DNA of 64,000 nt from Desulfoscipio gibsoniae DSM 7213 (GCF_000233715.2 NC_021184.1:806001-870000), one strand, 5' to 3'. Shown: positions 26,966 to 36,749, numbered from the stretch's first letter. Numbers and translations: made by a program. The notes: generated from the letters alone by a model not told the origin.

Positions 26966-28392
26966 GTTTTTAGACTACCTATGAGGAATTGAAACTGTTG
27001 TTGGGCGCGGGATTCCATTTGCCCGAAATATCGTTTTTAGACTACCTATGAGGAATTGAAACCCGCCGAGGCCAATTCATCTAAACCGGTCCCGCCGAGT
27101 TTTTAGACTACCTATGAGGAATTGAAACACACATCTGGCAAGGACACAGATTCTGGCTTTAGCAGTTTTTAGACTACCTATGAGGAATTGAAACCCGCCG
27201 AGGCCAATTCATCTAAACCGGTCCCGCCGAGTTTTTAGACTACCTATGAGGAATTGAAACACACATCTGGCAAGGACACAGATTCTGGCTTCAGCAGTTT
27301 TTAGACTACCTATGAGGAATTGAAACCAAGCAACAATCGTCCAGAGAAACCACACTACTGAAAGTTTTTAGACTACCTATGAGGAATTGAAACTCTAATA
27401 TTCTATTCAGCACTGTGGCAAGCTCCCCCGTTTTTAGACTACCTATGAGGAATTGAAACTAGGTCCGGTATACCTTATCAGGCACAACTTCCCGCCGTTT
27501 TTAGACTACCTATGAGGAATTGAAACCTGGACAATCGTCACGCGCCTTGCGTTGACCTTTTCTGTTTTTAGACTACCTATGAGGAATTGAAACTGCGCTA
27601 TGACGGTCTCACTGCAACAGCAGACCACCTCGGTTTTTAGACTACCTATGAGGAATTGAAACTTTTTAATTCTATCTCTATCTTGAATTAAGCGTAGTTG
27701 TTTTTAGACTACCTATGAGGAATTGAAACTTTTTGGAGATGGAAACAGGCGTAATTTTGATCCGGGTTTTTAGACTACCTATGAGGAATTGAAACCTGTC
27801 CTATATGTGGAATTAGATTCACAGGGATCAACGTTTTTAGACTACCTATGAGGAATTGAAACTATCTCGCACCCGGGGCAATGTTTTAGCCAGCGGGGTT
27901 TTTAGACTACCTATGAGGAATTGAAACTTGCGCAGAAGTCGTATACCTCCTCTGTCCTAGCGCCAGTTTTTAGACTACCTATGAGGAATTGAAACTTAAT
28001 TCTTCTGCAATCATCAAATTTTACTTCTCGCGTTTTTAGACTACCTATGAGGAATTGAAACTCATTGTGCGGGTCATTTCCAAACCCCATTCCACGTGTT
28101 TTTAGACTACCTATGAGGAATTGAAACGCGTATCACCCACTAGGTGCTCACCTCTTTGTGTTCTGTTTTTAGACTACCTATGAGGAATTGAAACATGCCC
28201 TGTGCAAACATACTTACAAAGTTTGGACCCGTTTTTAGACTACCTATGAGGAATTGAAACCGCTCTCGGTTGATAACCTGTACCGCAAGTGGAAGGCGTT
28301 TTTAGACTACCTATGAGGAATTGAAACAGCTCCTTCATAACTCCGATTGTTGCCCCGGCCAGGTTTTTAGACTACCTATGAGGAATTGAAAC
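26966..28392 (+). CRISPR. Type I-B CRISPR array, 22 repeats, 21 spacers
   Basis: The 30-bp repeat begins GTTTTTAGACTACC and ends GAGGAATTGAAAC. By my count 22 copies are present, starting at 26966, 27033, 27099, 27165, 27231, 27297 and so on to 28363, with no mismatch noticed even in the last one. Spacers are mostly 35-39 bases. Spacer 4 (27195-27230) is identical to spacer 2 (27063-27098). Spacer 5 (27261-27296) differs from spacer 3 (27129-27164) by a single base, so two repeat-spacer units were duplicated in tandem near the leader. No spacer matches the rest of this window by eye. Confidence 0.98.
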
Positions 28393-28472
28393 TTTGTGTA
28401 ATGCATTTAAATAGTTGCTCATAAAACGTTTTATATTTTATATTAAAATTAAGGTTATGGAGGAAAAACACA

Positions 28473-29051
28473 ATGGGAATCGTCAAAAACATTCAGGGGG
28501 TGCTACAAGTGAAACGGTATGTAACCATTTTCTTGTTAGGAATGGTTCTATTTTATGGGGTAGGCTGTTCGAACACAACCAATAATTCTAACACGACAAC
28601 CAGCCAAATAGTTTCAAAAAAGTACATTGAGAATAAGGGTTACAAAATTGTTTCATACGATGGTATATTCGAAGAATATGTACTGACAAAAGAAAAGATT
28701 ACCCAAGAACCGTACATACAAGAGTGGGCAGTACAGAGCTTTGAACCCAAAAAATATCTTGAAAAGAAAATAACTGTTGAAAAGTTCACCGTTCAGAACC
28801 ACCCTTTAGATAAATGGATTCCGATAGGTGGTCTTAACAATGATATCCAATCAACAGGAAAAACTGCAATATATGTTTTTGTGGTAGATAACAAAGCTAT
28901 AGGCGGTTATTCCATACCAGCAGTTAAGGAAGGGAAAATTAAACTGGCAGACACAATGATCTGGTCTGTAGATGGCAAACATTTTTCTGAACTAAACCCT
29001 CATATTGATTCTGAACAGTGGAAAAAATCTTGGCAAGAAAAGTTTGAGTAA
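28473..29051 (+). CDS. Putative lipoprotein of unknown function
   Basis: 192 residues, GGAGG before ATG 28473. The N-terminus VKRYVTIFLLGMVLFYGVGCSNTT is a signal peptide with lipobox YGVGC, so the mature protein is likely anchored outside the cell. The translocation signal suggests that an internal GTG at 28509 (VKRYV) may be the true start. The body has no recognised motif. It stands directly after the CRISPR array in the same direction and before a 460-bp gene-free stretch. Confidence 0.75.
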   Translation: MGIVKNIQGVLQVKRYVTIFLLGMVLFYGVGCSNTTNNSNTTTSQIVSKKYIENKGYKIVSYDGIFEEYVLTKEKITQEPYIQEWAVQSFEPKKYLEKKITVEKFTVQNHPLDKWIPIGGLNNDIQSTGKTAIYVFVVDNKAIGGYSIPAVKEGKIKLADTMIWSVDGKHFSELNPHIDSEQWKKSWQEKFE

Positions 29052-29514
29052 TAAATAAGGTAACATCCCAAAACCGTTGTTACATATTATTAACATATAA
29101 CGACTGACAATCCAGTATAATTGAAAAATCGCATTATCCATAGAGTGTATAATATGGTACTTTACGCACCTAACCCATGAAATGACTGTTATGTTTTGAT
29201 TGTTAAGTGCAGCATCTATGATGTTTGAGCGAGCAGCAGACAATTTAATTACTGGTGATATGCTTGACATAATATAAGTTTCTTTCTCATGCATGCACCT
29301 TTCAATTTTTTCTAATTCGTAGTTTTACTTTATACTAATGGATAGATTAATCAAGGTTTATTCTTTTAAAGTCACAGCCAGTGTTCCAGGATATGTGGGT
29401 TAGAAAAAAGAACTTCTGTTGACCCTTGAACAAGTTTTAAGTAAGTACATGGTATTATAATTCATAATGGACATGTTTTTAAAAAAATGTTAAAATACCG
29501 TAAATTAAATAATA
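29052..29514. other. Gene-free stretch before the cobalamin riboswitch
   Basis: About 460 AT-rich bases. A 100-codon minus-strand frame crosses the lipoprotein end but shows no family features or convincing binding site. Nothing else is supported; the riboswitch promoter should lie near its right end. Confidence 0.5.
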
Positions 29515-29736
29515 GTTCAGGTTCCCCGGCTATGTCGGGGTGAAAAGGGAACCGGGTGTAAATCCCGGGCGGTCCGGCCACTGTAAGTGGGGAGCGGCTC
29601 CCAAAGTGCCACTGTACCGGCACTCAATGGTTTACTGATTACATAATAATCACACTATTTTTGTATATACCATTGGGTGCCAGATGGGAAGGCGGGAGAT
29701 TTGCTATGAGCCACAAGTCAGGAGACCTGCCTGAAC
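29515..29736 (+). promoter_or_regulatory. Cobalamin riboswitch
   Basis: Outer stem GTTCAG (29515-29520) with CTGAAC (29731-29736). Inside are GGTGAAAAGGGAACCGGGTG, AATCCCGGGCGGTCC, the B12-box-like GCCACTGTAAGTG, and GCCACAAGTCAGGAGACCTGCCTG near the 3' end, all hallmarks of the class I adenosylcobalamin element. It is followed by a terminator at 29814, then the DUF2162/MotA/DUF2149/CobN-like operon, so these genes are shut off when B12 is plentiful. Confidence 0.95.
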
Positions 29737-29813
29737 AAAACACGATAACCTCCCGCGGAGAGGGTTAGTGTGGTTGCCTTAACTAAACAGGTAAAGTAAC
29801 TTACTGGATAGAT

Positions 29814-29845
29814 AACCTTAGCTTATGGGAGCTAAGGTTTTTTTA
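29814..29845 (+). terminator. Riboswitch expression-platform terminator
   Basis: AACCTTAGCT (29814-29823) and AGCTAAGGTT (29830-29839), followed by TTTTT. The competing fold is a stem around AACCTC/GAGGGTT at about 29747-29766. Confidence 0.85.
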
Positions 29846-30087
29846 GTGTTTAATTAAATATTGTAACAGGTGTTACCGTTCGAGAAACGGTAGCTGAAAT
29901 TCGGTTCACTTATTTGCTGTTAAGGCATGGTAGCCCAAAAAAAAATACTTGGGGCCGTAAACCTAAAACCAGCAAACCGGGCCTGTTCAAACACACCGCT
30001 GATAAATTTGGGGGGTGATTGAACTATGGTTCGCTAGGGGGCCGAAAAATAACTCATAGTCCCCGGCTATATAGGGGACTTTTATAG
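29846..30087 (+). other. Unassigned leader segment with a second terminator-like hairpin
   Basis: 210 non-coding bases lie between the riboswitch terminator and a second stem-loop, AGTCCCC (30058-30064) with GGGGACT (30074-30080), followed by TTTTAT. The segment includes a small hairpin TACCGTT-CGAG-AACGGTA and an A9 run flanked by CCC and GGGG. No known RNA class was recognised. Confidence 0.45.
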
Positions 30088-30206
30088 TTTAACGGCTTTA
30101 ACAGGGTAATTCATTAATTTTTAAACTGATGGTGTTTGTGAGGATTTTTTTGATGCGCATTACGTGGGTTTAATGAATCTAGGGTTTGCGAAGGAAGGTG
30201 ACAAAT

Positions 30207-30950
30207 ATGTTATGGTTACAGGGCGGTTTATTGGTTGCTACTTTAATCCTGGGTATTAAAACAGGGCTGATTTTGGGGACATCCTGGCTGAACCGGTGGT
30301 GGCTGATAATGATTTCGGGCATTTTCGGCATTAGCCTGTACGGTTTGGTGCTGGCTTTTAGCGCTCACCAGCAAGTGCTGGTTATGTTTTTGGATCGCTA
30401 TACCTTTGTTGGTTCTTTACTGATGGCCGTACTTTTAATTTACCTTGGCTTACAACAAGGACCGGAGCAGGGGTGTTCTTCATTTAGGCAACCGGTTGAA
30501 AAAGCTCTAAAACTCGGATTCAGTCTTGGCCATTGGAAATTTATCCTTGGCTTTTTACCCTGCCCGCTATGTTTAGCTGCCCTGTCCTTTTCAATAATCT
30601 TAATCAGTCCCATGGTAGGCATGTCCTTGTCCGAACTTGGCCGGGTTATAGCCCTTCTCTTTTTAGCCCTGGTACTGGTTACTTCCGTAGCAATCAGGAA
30701 AATAGTTCAATTAGTTAAATTTAATCCTGCAACCATCTTTAACACCTTGTTACTATTTATCGGTATACTAACACTCACCTTTGCACTGACTGTCCCTAAT
30801 TTTGTACAATCTATGGCCATGCCCTTAGCCCCTTTGACCATAAGCTCACCTCATTTGGTGGCTTTGGTGCTGGTTGTGATGGCTGGCCTGGGGCTTTGGG
30901 GGTATATCCTGTACCAAATTAGTTACGTAAAGGATTGTGATAACCAGTGA
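30207..30950 (+). CDS. DUF2162-type putative transporter membrane protein
   Basis: 247 residues, about seven hydrophobic segments. The start ATG 30207 follows GAAGGTGA; an in-frame TTG 21 bases upstream precedes that site. LILGIKTGLILGTSWL in the first segment, and PCPLCLAALSFSIIL with two Cys in the middle, resemble DUF2162 proteins found next to MotA-TolQ, DUF2149 and CobN-like genes in methanogens and clostridia. With the cobalamin riboswitch upstream, it is probably part of a cobalt-acquisition complex. Transport itself is inferred. Confidence 0.7.
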   Translation: MLWLQGGLLVATLILGIKTGLILGTSWLNRWWLIMISGIFGISLYGLVLAFSAHQQVLVMFLDRYTFVGSLLMAVLLIYLGLQQGPEQGCSSFRQPVEKALKLGFSLGHWKFILGFLPCPLCLAALSFSIILISPMVGMSLSELGRVIALLFLALVLVTSVAIRKIVQLVKFNPATIFNTLLLFIGILTLTFALTVPNFVQSMAMPLAPLTISSPHLVALVLVVMAGLGLWGYILYQISYVKDCDNQ

Positions 30951-31636
30951 ACATTCCCGGTTCAGAATATTTAACTAAAATTTTACATGCTACTTCACAG
31001 AGCTTGTTAATCCCCGTTGTTTTAGGACTGCTATTATTTTTGGTAATTGCTTTCACGGAGTTGGGCACCTTTGTGGCAGAGGGCAAAAGGAGGAAAGCTA
31101 ACAAATCGGTAAATATGATGGAAGTCTTTCACAATGTGGGTAACATTGCACCCTGGCAGATGAAAAACCTGCAGCAGGTCATTGATAGCTGTTCATTGTT
31201 ACCCCGTCAAAAGAATCTGCTTACCGCCCTTTTAGCAAAAGTTAATCTTTCTACTGAAGTTAAGCAGCTAATTGCCCGGGATATTCTTGATCAGGAAGAA
31301 TTCCGGGCCAAAAAGGTGCTGGGCAAAACAGACTTGCTGGCCAAACTGGGGCCGGTAATAGGGCTTATGGGTACACTTATTCCCCTGGGGCCGGGCCTGG
31401 CCGCTCTTGGTCAAGGTGATGTGCGGGGGCTGTCTGAGGCGGTAATTATTGCCTTTGATACCACGGTGGCGGGCATTGCCGTCGGAGCCGTAGCTGCCCT
31501 GATCTCCAAGGTGCGGCGGCGCTGGTACGAGCAGGATCTGAGCAACATGGAATTGCTCTTGGAACTGGTGGTAGGAGGTGAAACACTTGCTGTCCAGGAA
31601 AATGAGGCGGGGCCGGCTGTCCGAAGAAGAAGTTGA
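30947..31636 (+). CDS. MotA/TolQ/ExbB proton-channel family protein
   Basis: 229 residues. A first membrane segment near residue 20-40; the conserved block GKTDLLAKLGPVIGLMGTLIPLGPGLAALGQGD and AFDTTVAGIAVGAVAALISKVRRRWYEQDLSNME are the TolQ/ExbB helices. It harvests proton-motive force for envelope work. GTG 30947 overlaps the DUF2162 stop by four bases. Its partner should be the downstream DUF2149 protein (TolR-like). Confidence 0.88.
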   Translation: MNIPGSEYLTKILHATSQSLLIPVVLGLLLFLVIAFTELGTFVAEGKRRKANKSVNMMEVFHNVGNIAPWQMKNLQQVIDSCSLLPRQKNLLTALLAKVNLSTEVKQLIARDILDQEEFRAKKVLGKTDLLAKLGPVIGLMGTLIPLGPGLAALGQGDVRGLSEAVIIAFDTTVAGIAVGAVAALISKVRRRWYEQDLSNMELLLELVVGGETLAVQENEAGPAVRRRS

Positions 31637-31934
31637 TCCCCTGGGCGGGTTGGGTAACCTGATTGATGTGATGCTGGTTTTTAGTTGCGGCTTGATGGTA
31701 GCCCTGGTGCTTTCCTGGAACCTGCAAAATATTATCTTTGCCAAGGTTAAGCCGGAGGAAAAACAGCGCTTAATGCAAAGCATACAAAAAGTAATTAATG
31801 TGGAGCGGGGCCAGGAGCTGGAGGAAGTGCCCCAAATACAACAAGGTGGGGGGGCCGGATACCAGGAGATGGGCACGGTGTATAGAGATCCGAAAAGCGG
31901 AAAGTTAATTATGATTGAAGATGGCAAAGAATAA
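31587..31934 (+). CDS. DUF2149 protein (TolR/ExbD-like)
   Basis: 115 residues from TTG 31587, eight bases after AGGAGG; GTG 31578 overlaps the binding site. Basic N-terminus, then GGLGNLIDVMLVFSCGLMVALVLSW, a single membrane helix with the Asp that ExbD/TolR use for proton coupling, and a periplasm-side tail. It overlaps the TolQ-like gene by 50 bases. Together they probably energise the CobN-like protein encoded next. Confidence 0.82.
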   Translation: MLSRKMRRGRLSEEEVDPLGGLGNLIDVMLVFSCGLMVALVLSWNLQNIIFAKVKPEEKQRLMQSIQKVINVERGQELEEVPQIQQGGGAGYQEMGTVYRDPKSGKLIMIEDGKE

Positions 31935-31953
31935 CGGAGGTGGCAAAGACTTA

Positions 31954-34900
31954 ATGTTCTCAAGGACATATAAATTACGCAAGACTGCAATCTCTATCTT
32001 TCTGGTATTATTGGCCCTTGTTGTTACTTTGCTAATTAAAGTGCCGGTGGCTACAGCGGATGAAAATGTCAGCACTAGGGTGGTTATGCTTATAGGCAGT
32101 GAGGGATTTTTAATGCCCTTGGTGGATGCTTATGACAAGTTGGGGAACTATCCTATTGATTTGAAATTATTTAGTTCTAATGACTTGGTCAATGAAAAAA
32201 AAGTTCAGCAATTTAATCAATCTTTACAAGATGCCGATGTTTTTTTGTTGGAGATGATCGGTGGCAACGGTATCCAAACGGTAGGACCGTTGCTGCAAGA
32301 CCTGCCTGAGGAATGGAAGGGTAAGGTGCTTTCTACTCGGAGCGGTTCTTTTCCGCAATATCCACAAATTGATGAGAGTCAGGATAGCTTTCTAGCCAAT
32401 TATTTTAAGTATGGCGGCGTGGAAAACATGCGGCGGCTGGTATTGCATCTGGCCTCTACGTACGGGCAAGTTACAACCGGAGAGCAATTGGACCCGATCA
32501 ATATGCCCGGCCGGTGCATCTATCACCCGGATGCTGAAGGATTAACTTTTAATGTGGACGGGCTGTACGGGACGGTATGTGATGCGGTTTATGAGGCCGG
32601 TAACGGGGCGACCCGGGGGTTGGTGGTAAATGAAGTCCACCGGGCGGTTTATGATAGTGTTTCAGCTTTCGTATACCAGCCGGATAATATGACCCGGACA
32701 CTGGCCCGGTTGACGGTAAACCAGGCCGTGTATGACCGGGGCGGGGATGCTCCGGTATTTGAGGCCGGGGATCTTTACCAAACAGTGGCTGGGGCTGTAT
32801 ACCAGGCCGGGCAGGGAGATGAAGGGTTACAGGACTTTTATAACACTGTGCGCCAATCTGTTAGCGAGGCGGTTTACCAGGACGGTGGTTCAGATGCCGG
32901 GTTGGCTATAGATATGGTGTACAGCGCACTTTACGACCAGGCTGCACGGGACTACCTGGGAGATGCCCAGGCTATGGTTTACCGGGCGGTATACGATGCC
33001 CTTGCCGGACCGGAGCTTCCCGGGTTTGACCCTGCTCATGTATACCAAAGTGTGCATGATGCCGTATACTTGCCCACCGGCGGGGGAGGCGGGATAGGAC
33101 TCCCGCCGGGTACTTTCGATACTTTAGGCGGTTATTTGGCATGGTATAAAGCCAGCGGGCATTTCAAAGAGGGGGCTCCATGGGTTGGTATCACTACCTA
33201 TGATAGTTTTTTTAAAAATAGTGATAGCGACATGTTTCTGGCTGTCCAAAGGGAACTGGAAGCCGGAGAAGCCAATGCACTCCTGGTTTTCAGCGACAGC
33301 AGCAACCGTAAAACGGCGTTCCAGGACTTTTTTATGCCCGACGGCAAAAGACAGGTAGACTTTCTTATTGCGGCGGTGGGGTTTAACTTTATCTACGGCC
33401 AGCCGGAAGAGGGTATCGAGTTATTTAAACAGTTAAATGTACCGGTTATGGCACCGGTTTACAGCAGCAATCTGAATGAATGGCAGAGCAACCCGGCCGG
33501 TATAAGCAGCGAGGTGGCCTGGCAGGTTGCCTATCCTGAGCTGGACGGGCGTATTGAACCGGTGTTCATGGGTGGCAGTACGGTAGTCAGTGTAGATGAA
33601 AGTACAGGAGCTACTATAATCAAAAAAGTGCCTCTTTCAGATCGAGTTGAACGCCTGGTAGGCCGGGCACTGGCCTGGGTCAACCTGCAGCAAAAGGATA
33701 ATACGGACAAAAAAATAGCTCTTGTTTATTATAACCATCACGGGGGCAAAGATGATATCGGTGCTTCCTACTTAAACAGCATTGCCAGCACAGCGGTTAT
33801 CTTACAGGCATTGCGGGATAACGGCTACCGGGTGGAAGGTGAACTCAATCCCCAGGCGGTAGAAGAAATGATTCGTCAGCGTGGAAGGAATGTCGGCAGC
33901 TGGGCGCCGGGGGAACTGGACACACTGGTGCAGGCGGGAGTTTTACTCCTGCCGGTAGAGAAATACCTGGAGTGGTACGCCACCTTGCCCGGGGAGCTGA
34001 AGGCGCAGGTGGAAAAGGAATGGGGTCCGCCCCCAGGCAATATTATGGTTTATGAAGGTAATCTGGTTATTCCCGGCGCTACGCTGGGCAACATTTTCCT
34101 GGGCCCGCAGCCCGTACGCGGGTGGGGGGATGATCCCTCAAAAATCGCCCATTCACCTGCTTTGCCTCCCCCACACCAGTATATAGCTTTTTATTTTTGG
34201 CTGCAAAAGGAATTCCAGGCCGACGCGGTGATCCACCTGGGCACCCACGGTACCTTGGAATGGTTGCCCGGACGGAGCGTGGGGCTGGGGGAAGCTGACT
34301 GGCCGGATGTATTAATGGGCGATCTGCCGGATATCTACCCTTACATCATGAACAATCCCGGCGAAGGAACCCAGGCCAAGCGGCGGGGGTATGCGGTGAC
34401 CATCGACCACCTGACGCCGCCCATGATCCAGCCCGGGCTCTATGGCGCACTGGACGAACTGCAGCAGCTGGTGCTGGATTACCAGTATGCGGTGAGTGGG
34501 GGCAATACAACCAGGGCAACCAACCTGCAGGAACAGATTATTGAAAAAATTAAGGCGAATAACCTTGATCAGGATCTGGGCCTTAATCTCGAAACGGCTG
34601 ATTTTGCTCAGGTGGCCTCCTTGCTCCATGATTATTTGGAAGAGCTGTCAACGGAGCTCATGCCCTACGGTCTGCATACCTTCGGCTTGCCGCCCCAGGG
34701 AGAAATGCTGGACCTGATGGTTAATTCCATCATTAATTACGATGTGGCGGCTAGAGAAGGAAGCAGGGAGGAAATCAGAGAACGCCTGCTTTTGACTACT
34801 AACGAAATAACTAATCTGCTACGGGCACTTTCCGGTGAATTTATCGAGCCCGGGTTGGGCCGGGACCCGGTGCGGGTACCCGATGCATTGCCTACGGGTA

Positions 34901-36693
34901 GAAACATTGTTTCCTTTGACCCGCGCATGGTGCCTGATGCGGCAGCATGGAAAACGGGCAAAGAGGCGGCTGATCAGCTTCTGGAAAAATTTTATGCGGA
35001 GCAAGGGCGTTATCCGGAAACGGTGGGCGTGGTCCTTTGGGCTATTGAGACCATGCGCACTCAGGGAGAATCCGTGGCTCTAATCCTTCGTTTAATCGGT
35101 ACCGAGCCGGTTTGGGATAAGAGCGGCCGGGTGAGTACGGTGAAGCTTACTCCCTTGGAAGAACTGGGGCGACCGAGGATTAACGTACTGGTGACCATTT
35201 CCGGCCTGTTCCGGGATACCTTTTCCCATACCGTGGGCGTGCTGGACGAAGCTTTCAGACAAGTTGCTTTATTGGAAGAGGATCCGGAAAACAACCTGGT
35301 GCGCAAGACCTATCTAACTTTGCGGGACAAGCTCCGGGAGCAGGGTCTGTCGGAACAAGAGGCAGACGATCTCGCGCAAGCCAGGATCTTTGGTGATGCT
35401 CCGGGAACCTACGGGACAGGCGTTTCAGAACTGGGTCAGGCCACCAGTGCCTGGGAAGACAGCCAGGATCTTGTGGACACTTACATGAACCGTATGTCCT
35501 ACGTCTATGGCAAGACTGCTTATGGTGTGCCGGCTCAGGATGCCTTCCGGGAAATCTTAAAGAGCGTGGATTTGGTTACCCAGGTGCGGGATTCCCTCTG
35601 GGGTGTGTTGGATAACGATGACGTGGCCCAGTACCTGGGGGGGCTGAAACTGGCGGCGGAAGCGGCCTCCGGTAATAAGGTGCAGTCATATATCGTCAAC
35701 ACACGCACCGGCAGTCCCCGGGTGCAGACTTTTAGTGAGTTTGTCGGCACGGAATTACGTAGCCGGCTGTTTAACCCCAAATGGATCGAAGGAATGCTCA
35801 AGGAAGGTTATGCCGGGTCCCGGGAGATCGGTAACCACGTGGCGAATATGTTCCTGGTGGATGCCACTCTGGAGGGCATCGATGACTGGGCCTGGCAGCA
35901 GATAGCCGAAACCTTTGTTTTTGACGAAAAGATAATGAGCCAGCTGGATCCTTTTGTGATGCAATCTATCATCGGTTGGAACCTGGAAGCGGCGCGACGG
36001 CAGATGTGGCAGGCCGATCAGGAAACGTTGAGCAAACTGGCTGATAATTACATTCAAACAGTTACTCAATATGGCGTGGTTTGTTGTCACCATACCTGCA
36101 GCAACATTGTATTTAACGAGTGGTTGGCCAGTTATGCTACAGTGGACAGTGAGGCCATGGACAAGTTCAAGGAAGTTTTTTATACATCAACTGACCAAAA
36201 GCTGAATATAGCCTCCAAGCAAAACCAGGATCAAGATCACCATGCGCCATCACCGCACAGTTCGTCTTCCCGCAAGGCTTCTCCTGAACCGGTGGAGCAG
36301 GTGGAACAACTACAAATGAATGTTGAAGAACCGGTGGAGCAGGTGGAACAACCGCAAATGGATATTGAAGAAGCCGAGCCGCAAAGTACGCCGTCACCCG
36401 GGGCCGCGGCAGCGCCAAGTCAAAGCCAACAATTGGCGCAGTTGTCTACACCGGTGGGAGACAAACCGGCCCAGCACAATACTCAGCAAAATATACGTAC
36501 AGAAACTCAACAATCTACGCAACAGGAAACCGCAAAGCCGGAACAGGGGCAAAAAAATGTCAAGGCATACGAAATTAAACAAGAATCAGCACATCAATCA
36601 AGTAGCACCGGCACTAAAGCTGTTTCCTTTATAGCTCTGCTGGCTGCCCTTGGACTGGTGGCCACCTTTTTCAAAGGATATATCAGTAAATAA
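31954..36693 (+). CDS. Membrane-anchored CobN-like protein with a repetitive insertion
   Basis: 1579 residues from ATG 31954. RTYKLRKTAISIFLVLLALVV is an N-terminal signal or anchor. CobN/BchH motifs: YFKYGGVENM, GRCIYHPDAEG, VGITTYDSFF, LVYYNHHGGKDDIGASYLN, HLGTHGTLEWLPGRSVGL, ETVGVVLWAIETMRTQGES, and FGDAPGTYGTGV. Between YHPD (near residue 190) and YLAWY (near 393) lies a stretch of about 175 residues with nine or ten imperfect A-V-Y-D/Q units, absent from ordinary CobN. The C-terminus has PVEQVEQ-type Gln/Glu/Pro repeats, then a membrane helix AVSFIALLAALGLVATFF. Soluble CobN inserts cobalt in aerobic B12 synthesis. This exported, doubly anchored form with TolQR-like partners under a B12 riboswitch more likely serves extracellular cobalt capture or uptake (inference). 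Confidence 0.88.
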   Translation: MFSRTYKLRKTAISIFLVLLALVVTLLIKVPVATADENVSTRVVMLIGSEGFLMPLVDAYDKLGNYPIDLKLFSSNDLVNEKKVQQFNQSLQDADVFLLEMIGGNGIQTVGPLLQDLPEEWKGKVLSTRSGSFPQYPQIDESQDSFLANYFKYGGVENMRRLVLHLASTYGQVTTGEQLDPINMPGRCIYHPDAEGLTFNVDGLYGTVCDAVYEAGNGATRGLVVNEVHRAVYDSVSAFVYQPDNMTRTLARLTVNQAVYDRGGDAPVFEAGDLYQTVAGAVYQAGQGDEGLQDFYNTVRQSVSEAVYQDGGSDAGLAIDMVYSALYDQAARDYLGDAQAMVYRAVYDALAGPELPGFDPAHVYQSVHDAVYLPTGGGGGIGLPPGTFDTLGGYLAWYKASGHFKEGAPWVGITTYDSFFKNSDSDMFLAVQRELEAGEANALLVFSDSSNRKTAFQDFFMPDGKRQVDFLIAAVGFNFIYGQPEEGIELFKQLNVPVMAPVYSSNLNEWQSNPAGISSEVAWQVAYPELDGRIEPVFMGGSTVVSVDESTGATIIKKVPLSDRVERLVGRALAWVNLQQKDNTDKKIALVYYNHHGGKDDIGASYLNSIASTAVILQALRDNGYRVEGELNPQAVEEMIRQRGRNVGSWAPGELDTLVQAGVLLLPVEKYLEWYATLPGELKAQVEKEWGPPPGNIMVYEGNLVIPGATLGNIFLGPQPVRGWGDDPSKIAHSPALPPPHQYIAFYFWLQKEFQADAVIHLGTHGTLEWLPGRSVGLGEADWPDVLMGDLPDIYPYIMNNPGEGTQAKRRGYAVTIDHLTPPMIQPGLYGALDELQQLVLDYQYAVSGGNTTRATNLQEQIIEKIKANNLDQDLGLNLETADFAQVASLLHDYLEELSTELMPYGLHTFGLPPQGEMLDLMVNSIINYDVAAREGSREEIRERLLLTTNEITNLLRALSGEFIEPGLGRDPVRVPDALPTGRNIVSFDPRMVPDAAAWKTGKEAADQLLEKFYAEQGRYPETVGVVLWAIETMRTQGESVALILRLIGTEPVWDKSGRVSTVKLTPLEELGRPRINVLVTISGLFRDTFSHTVGVLDEAFRQVALLEEDPENNLVRKTYLTLRDKLREQGLSEQEADDLAQARIFGDAPGTYGTGVSELGQATSAWEDSQDLVDTYMNRMSYVYGKTAYGVPAQDAFREILKSVDLVTQVRDSLWGVLDNDDVAQYLGGLKLAAEAASGNKVQSYIVNTRTGSPRVQTFSEFVGTELRSRLFNPKWIEGMLKEGYAGSREIGNHVANMFLVDATLEGIDDWAWQQIAETFVFDEKIMSQLDPFVMQSIIGWNLEAARRQMWQADQETLSKLADNYIQTVTQYGVVCCHHTCSNIVFNEWLASYATVDSEAMDKFKEVFYTSTDQKLNIASKQNQDQDHHAPSPHSSSSRKASPEPVEQVEQLQMNVEEPVEQVEQPQMDIEEAEPQSTPSPGAAAAPSQSQQLAQLSTPVGDKPAQHNTQQNIRTETQQSTQQETAKPEQGQKNVKAYEIKQESAHQSSSTGTKAVSFIALLAALGLVATFFKGYISK

Positions 36694-36749
36694 CGTAGGC
36701 CACTAAAAAAGTTAACCCTGCTCCTTACTCTGGAGATAAGTTTAGGGCT

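Noticed and set aside
28992-29294. 100-codon minus-strand open frame overlapping the lipoprotein end
   Set aside because: No family features, composition typical of AT-rich non-coding DNA, and it overlaps a gene with a good signal peptide and binding site.
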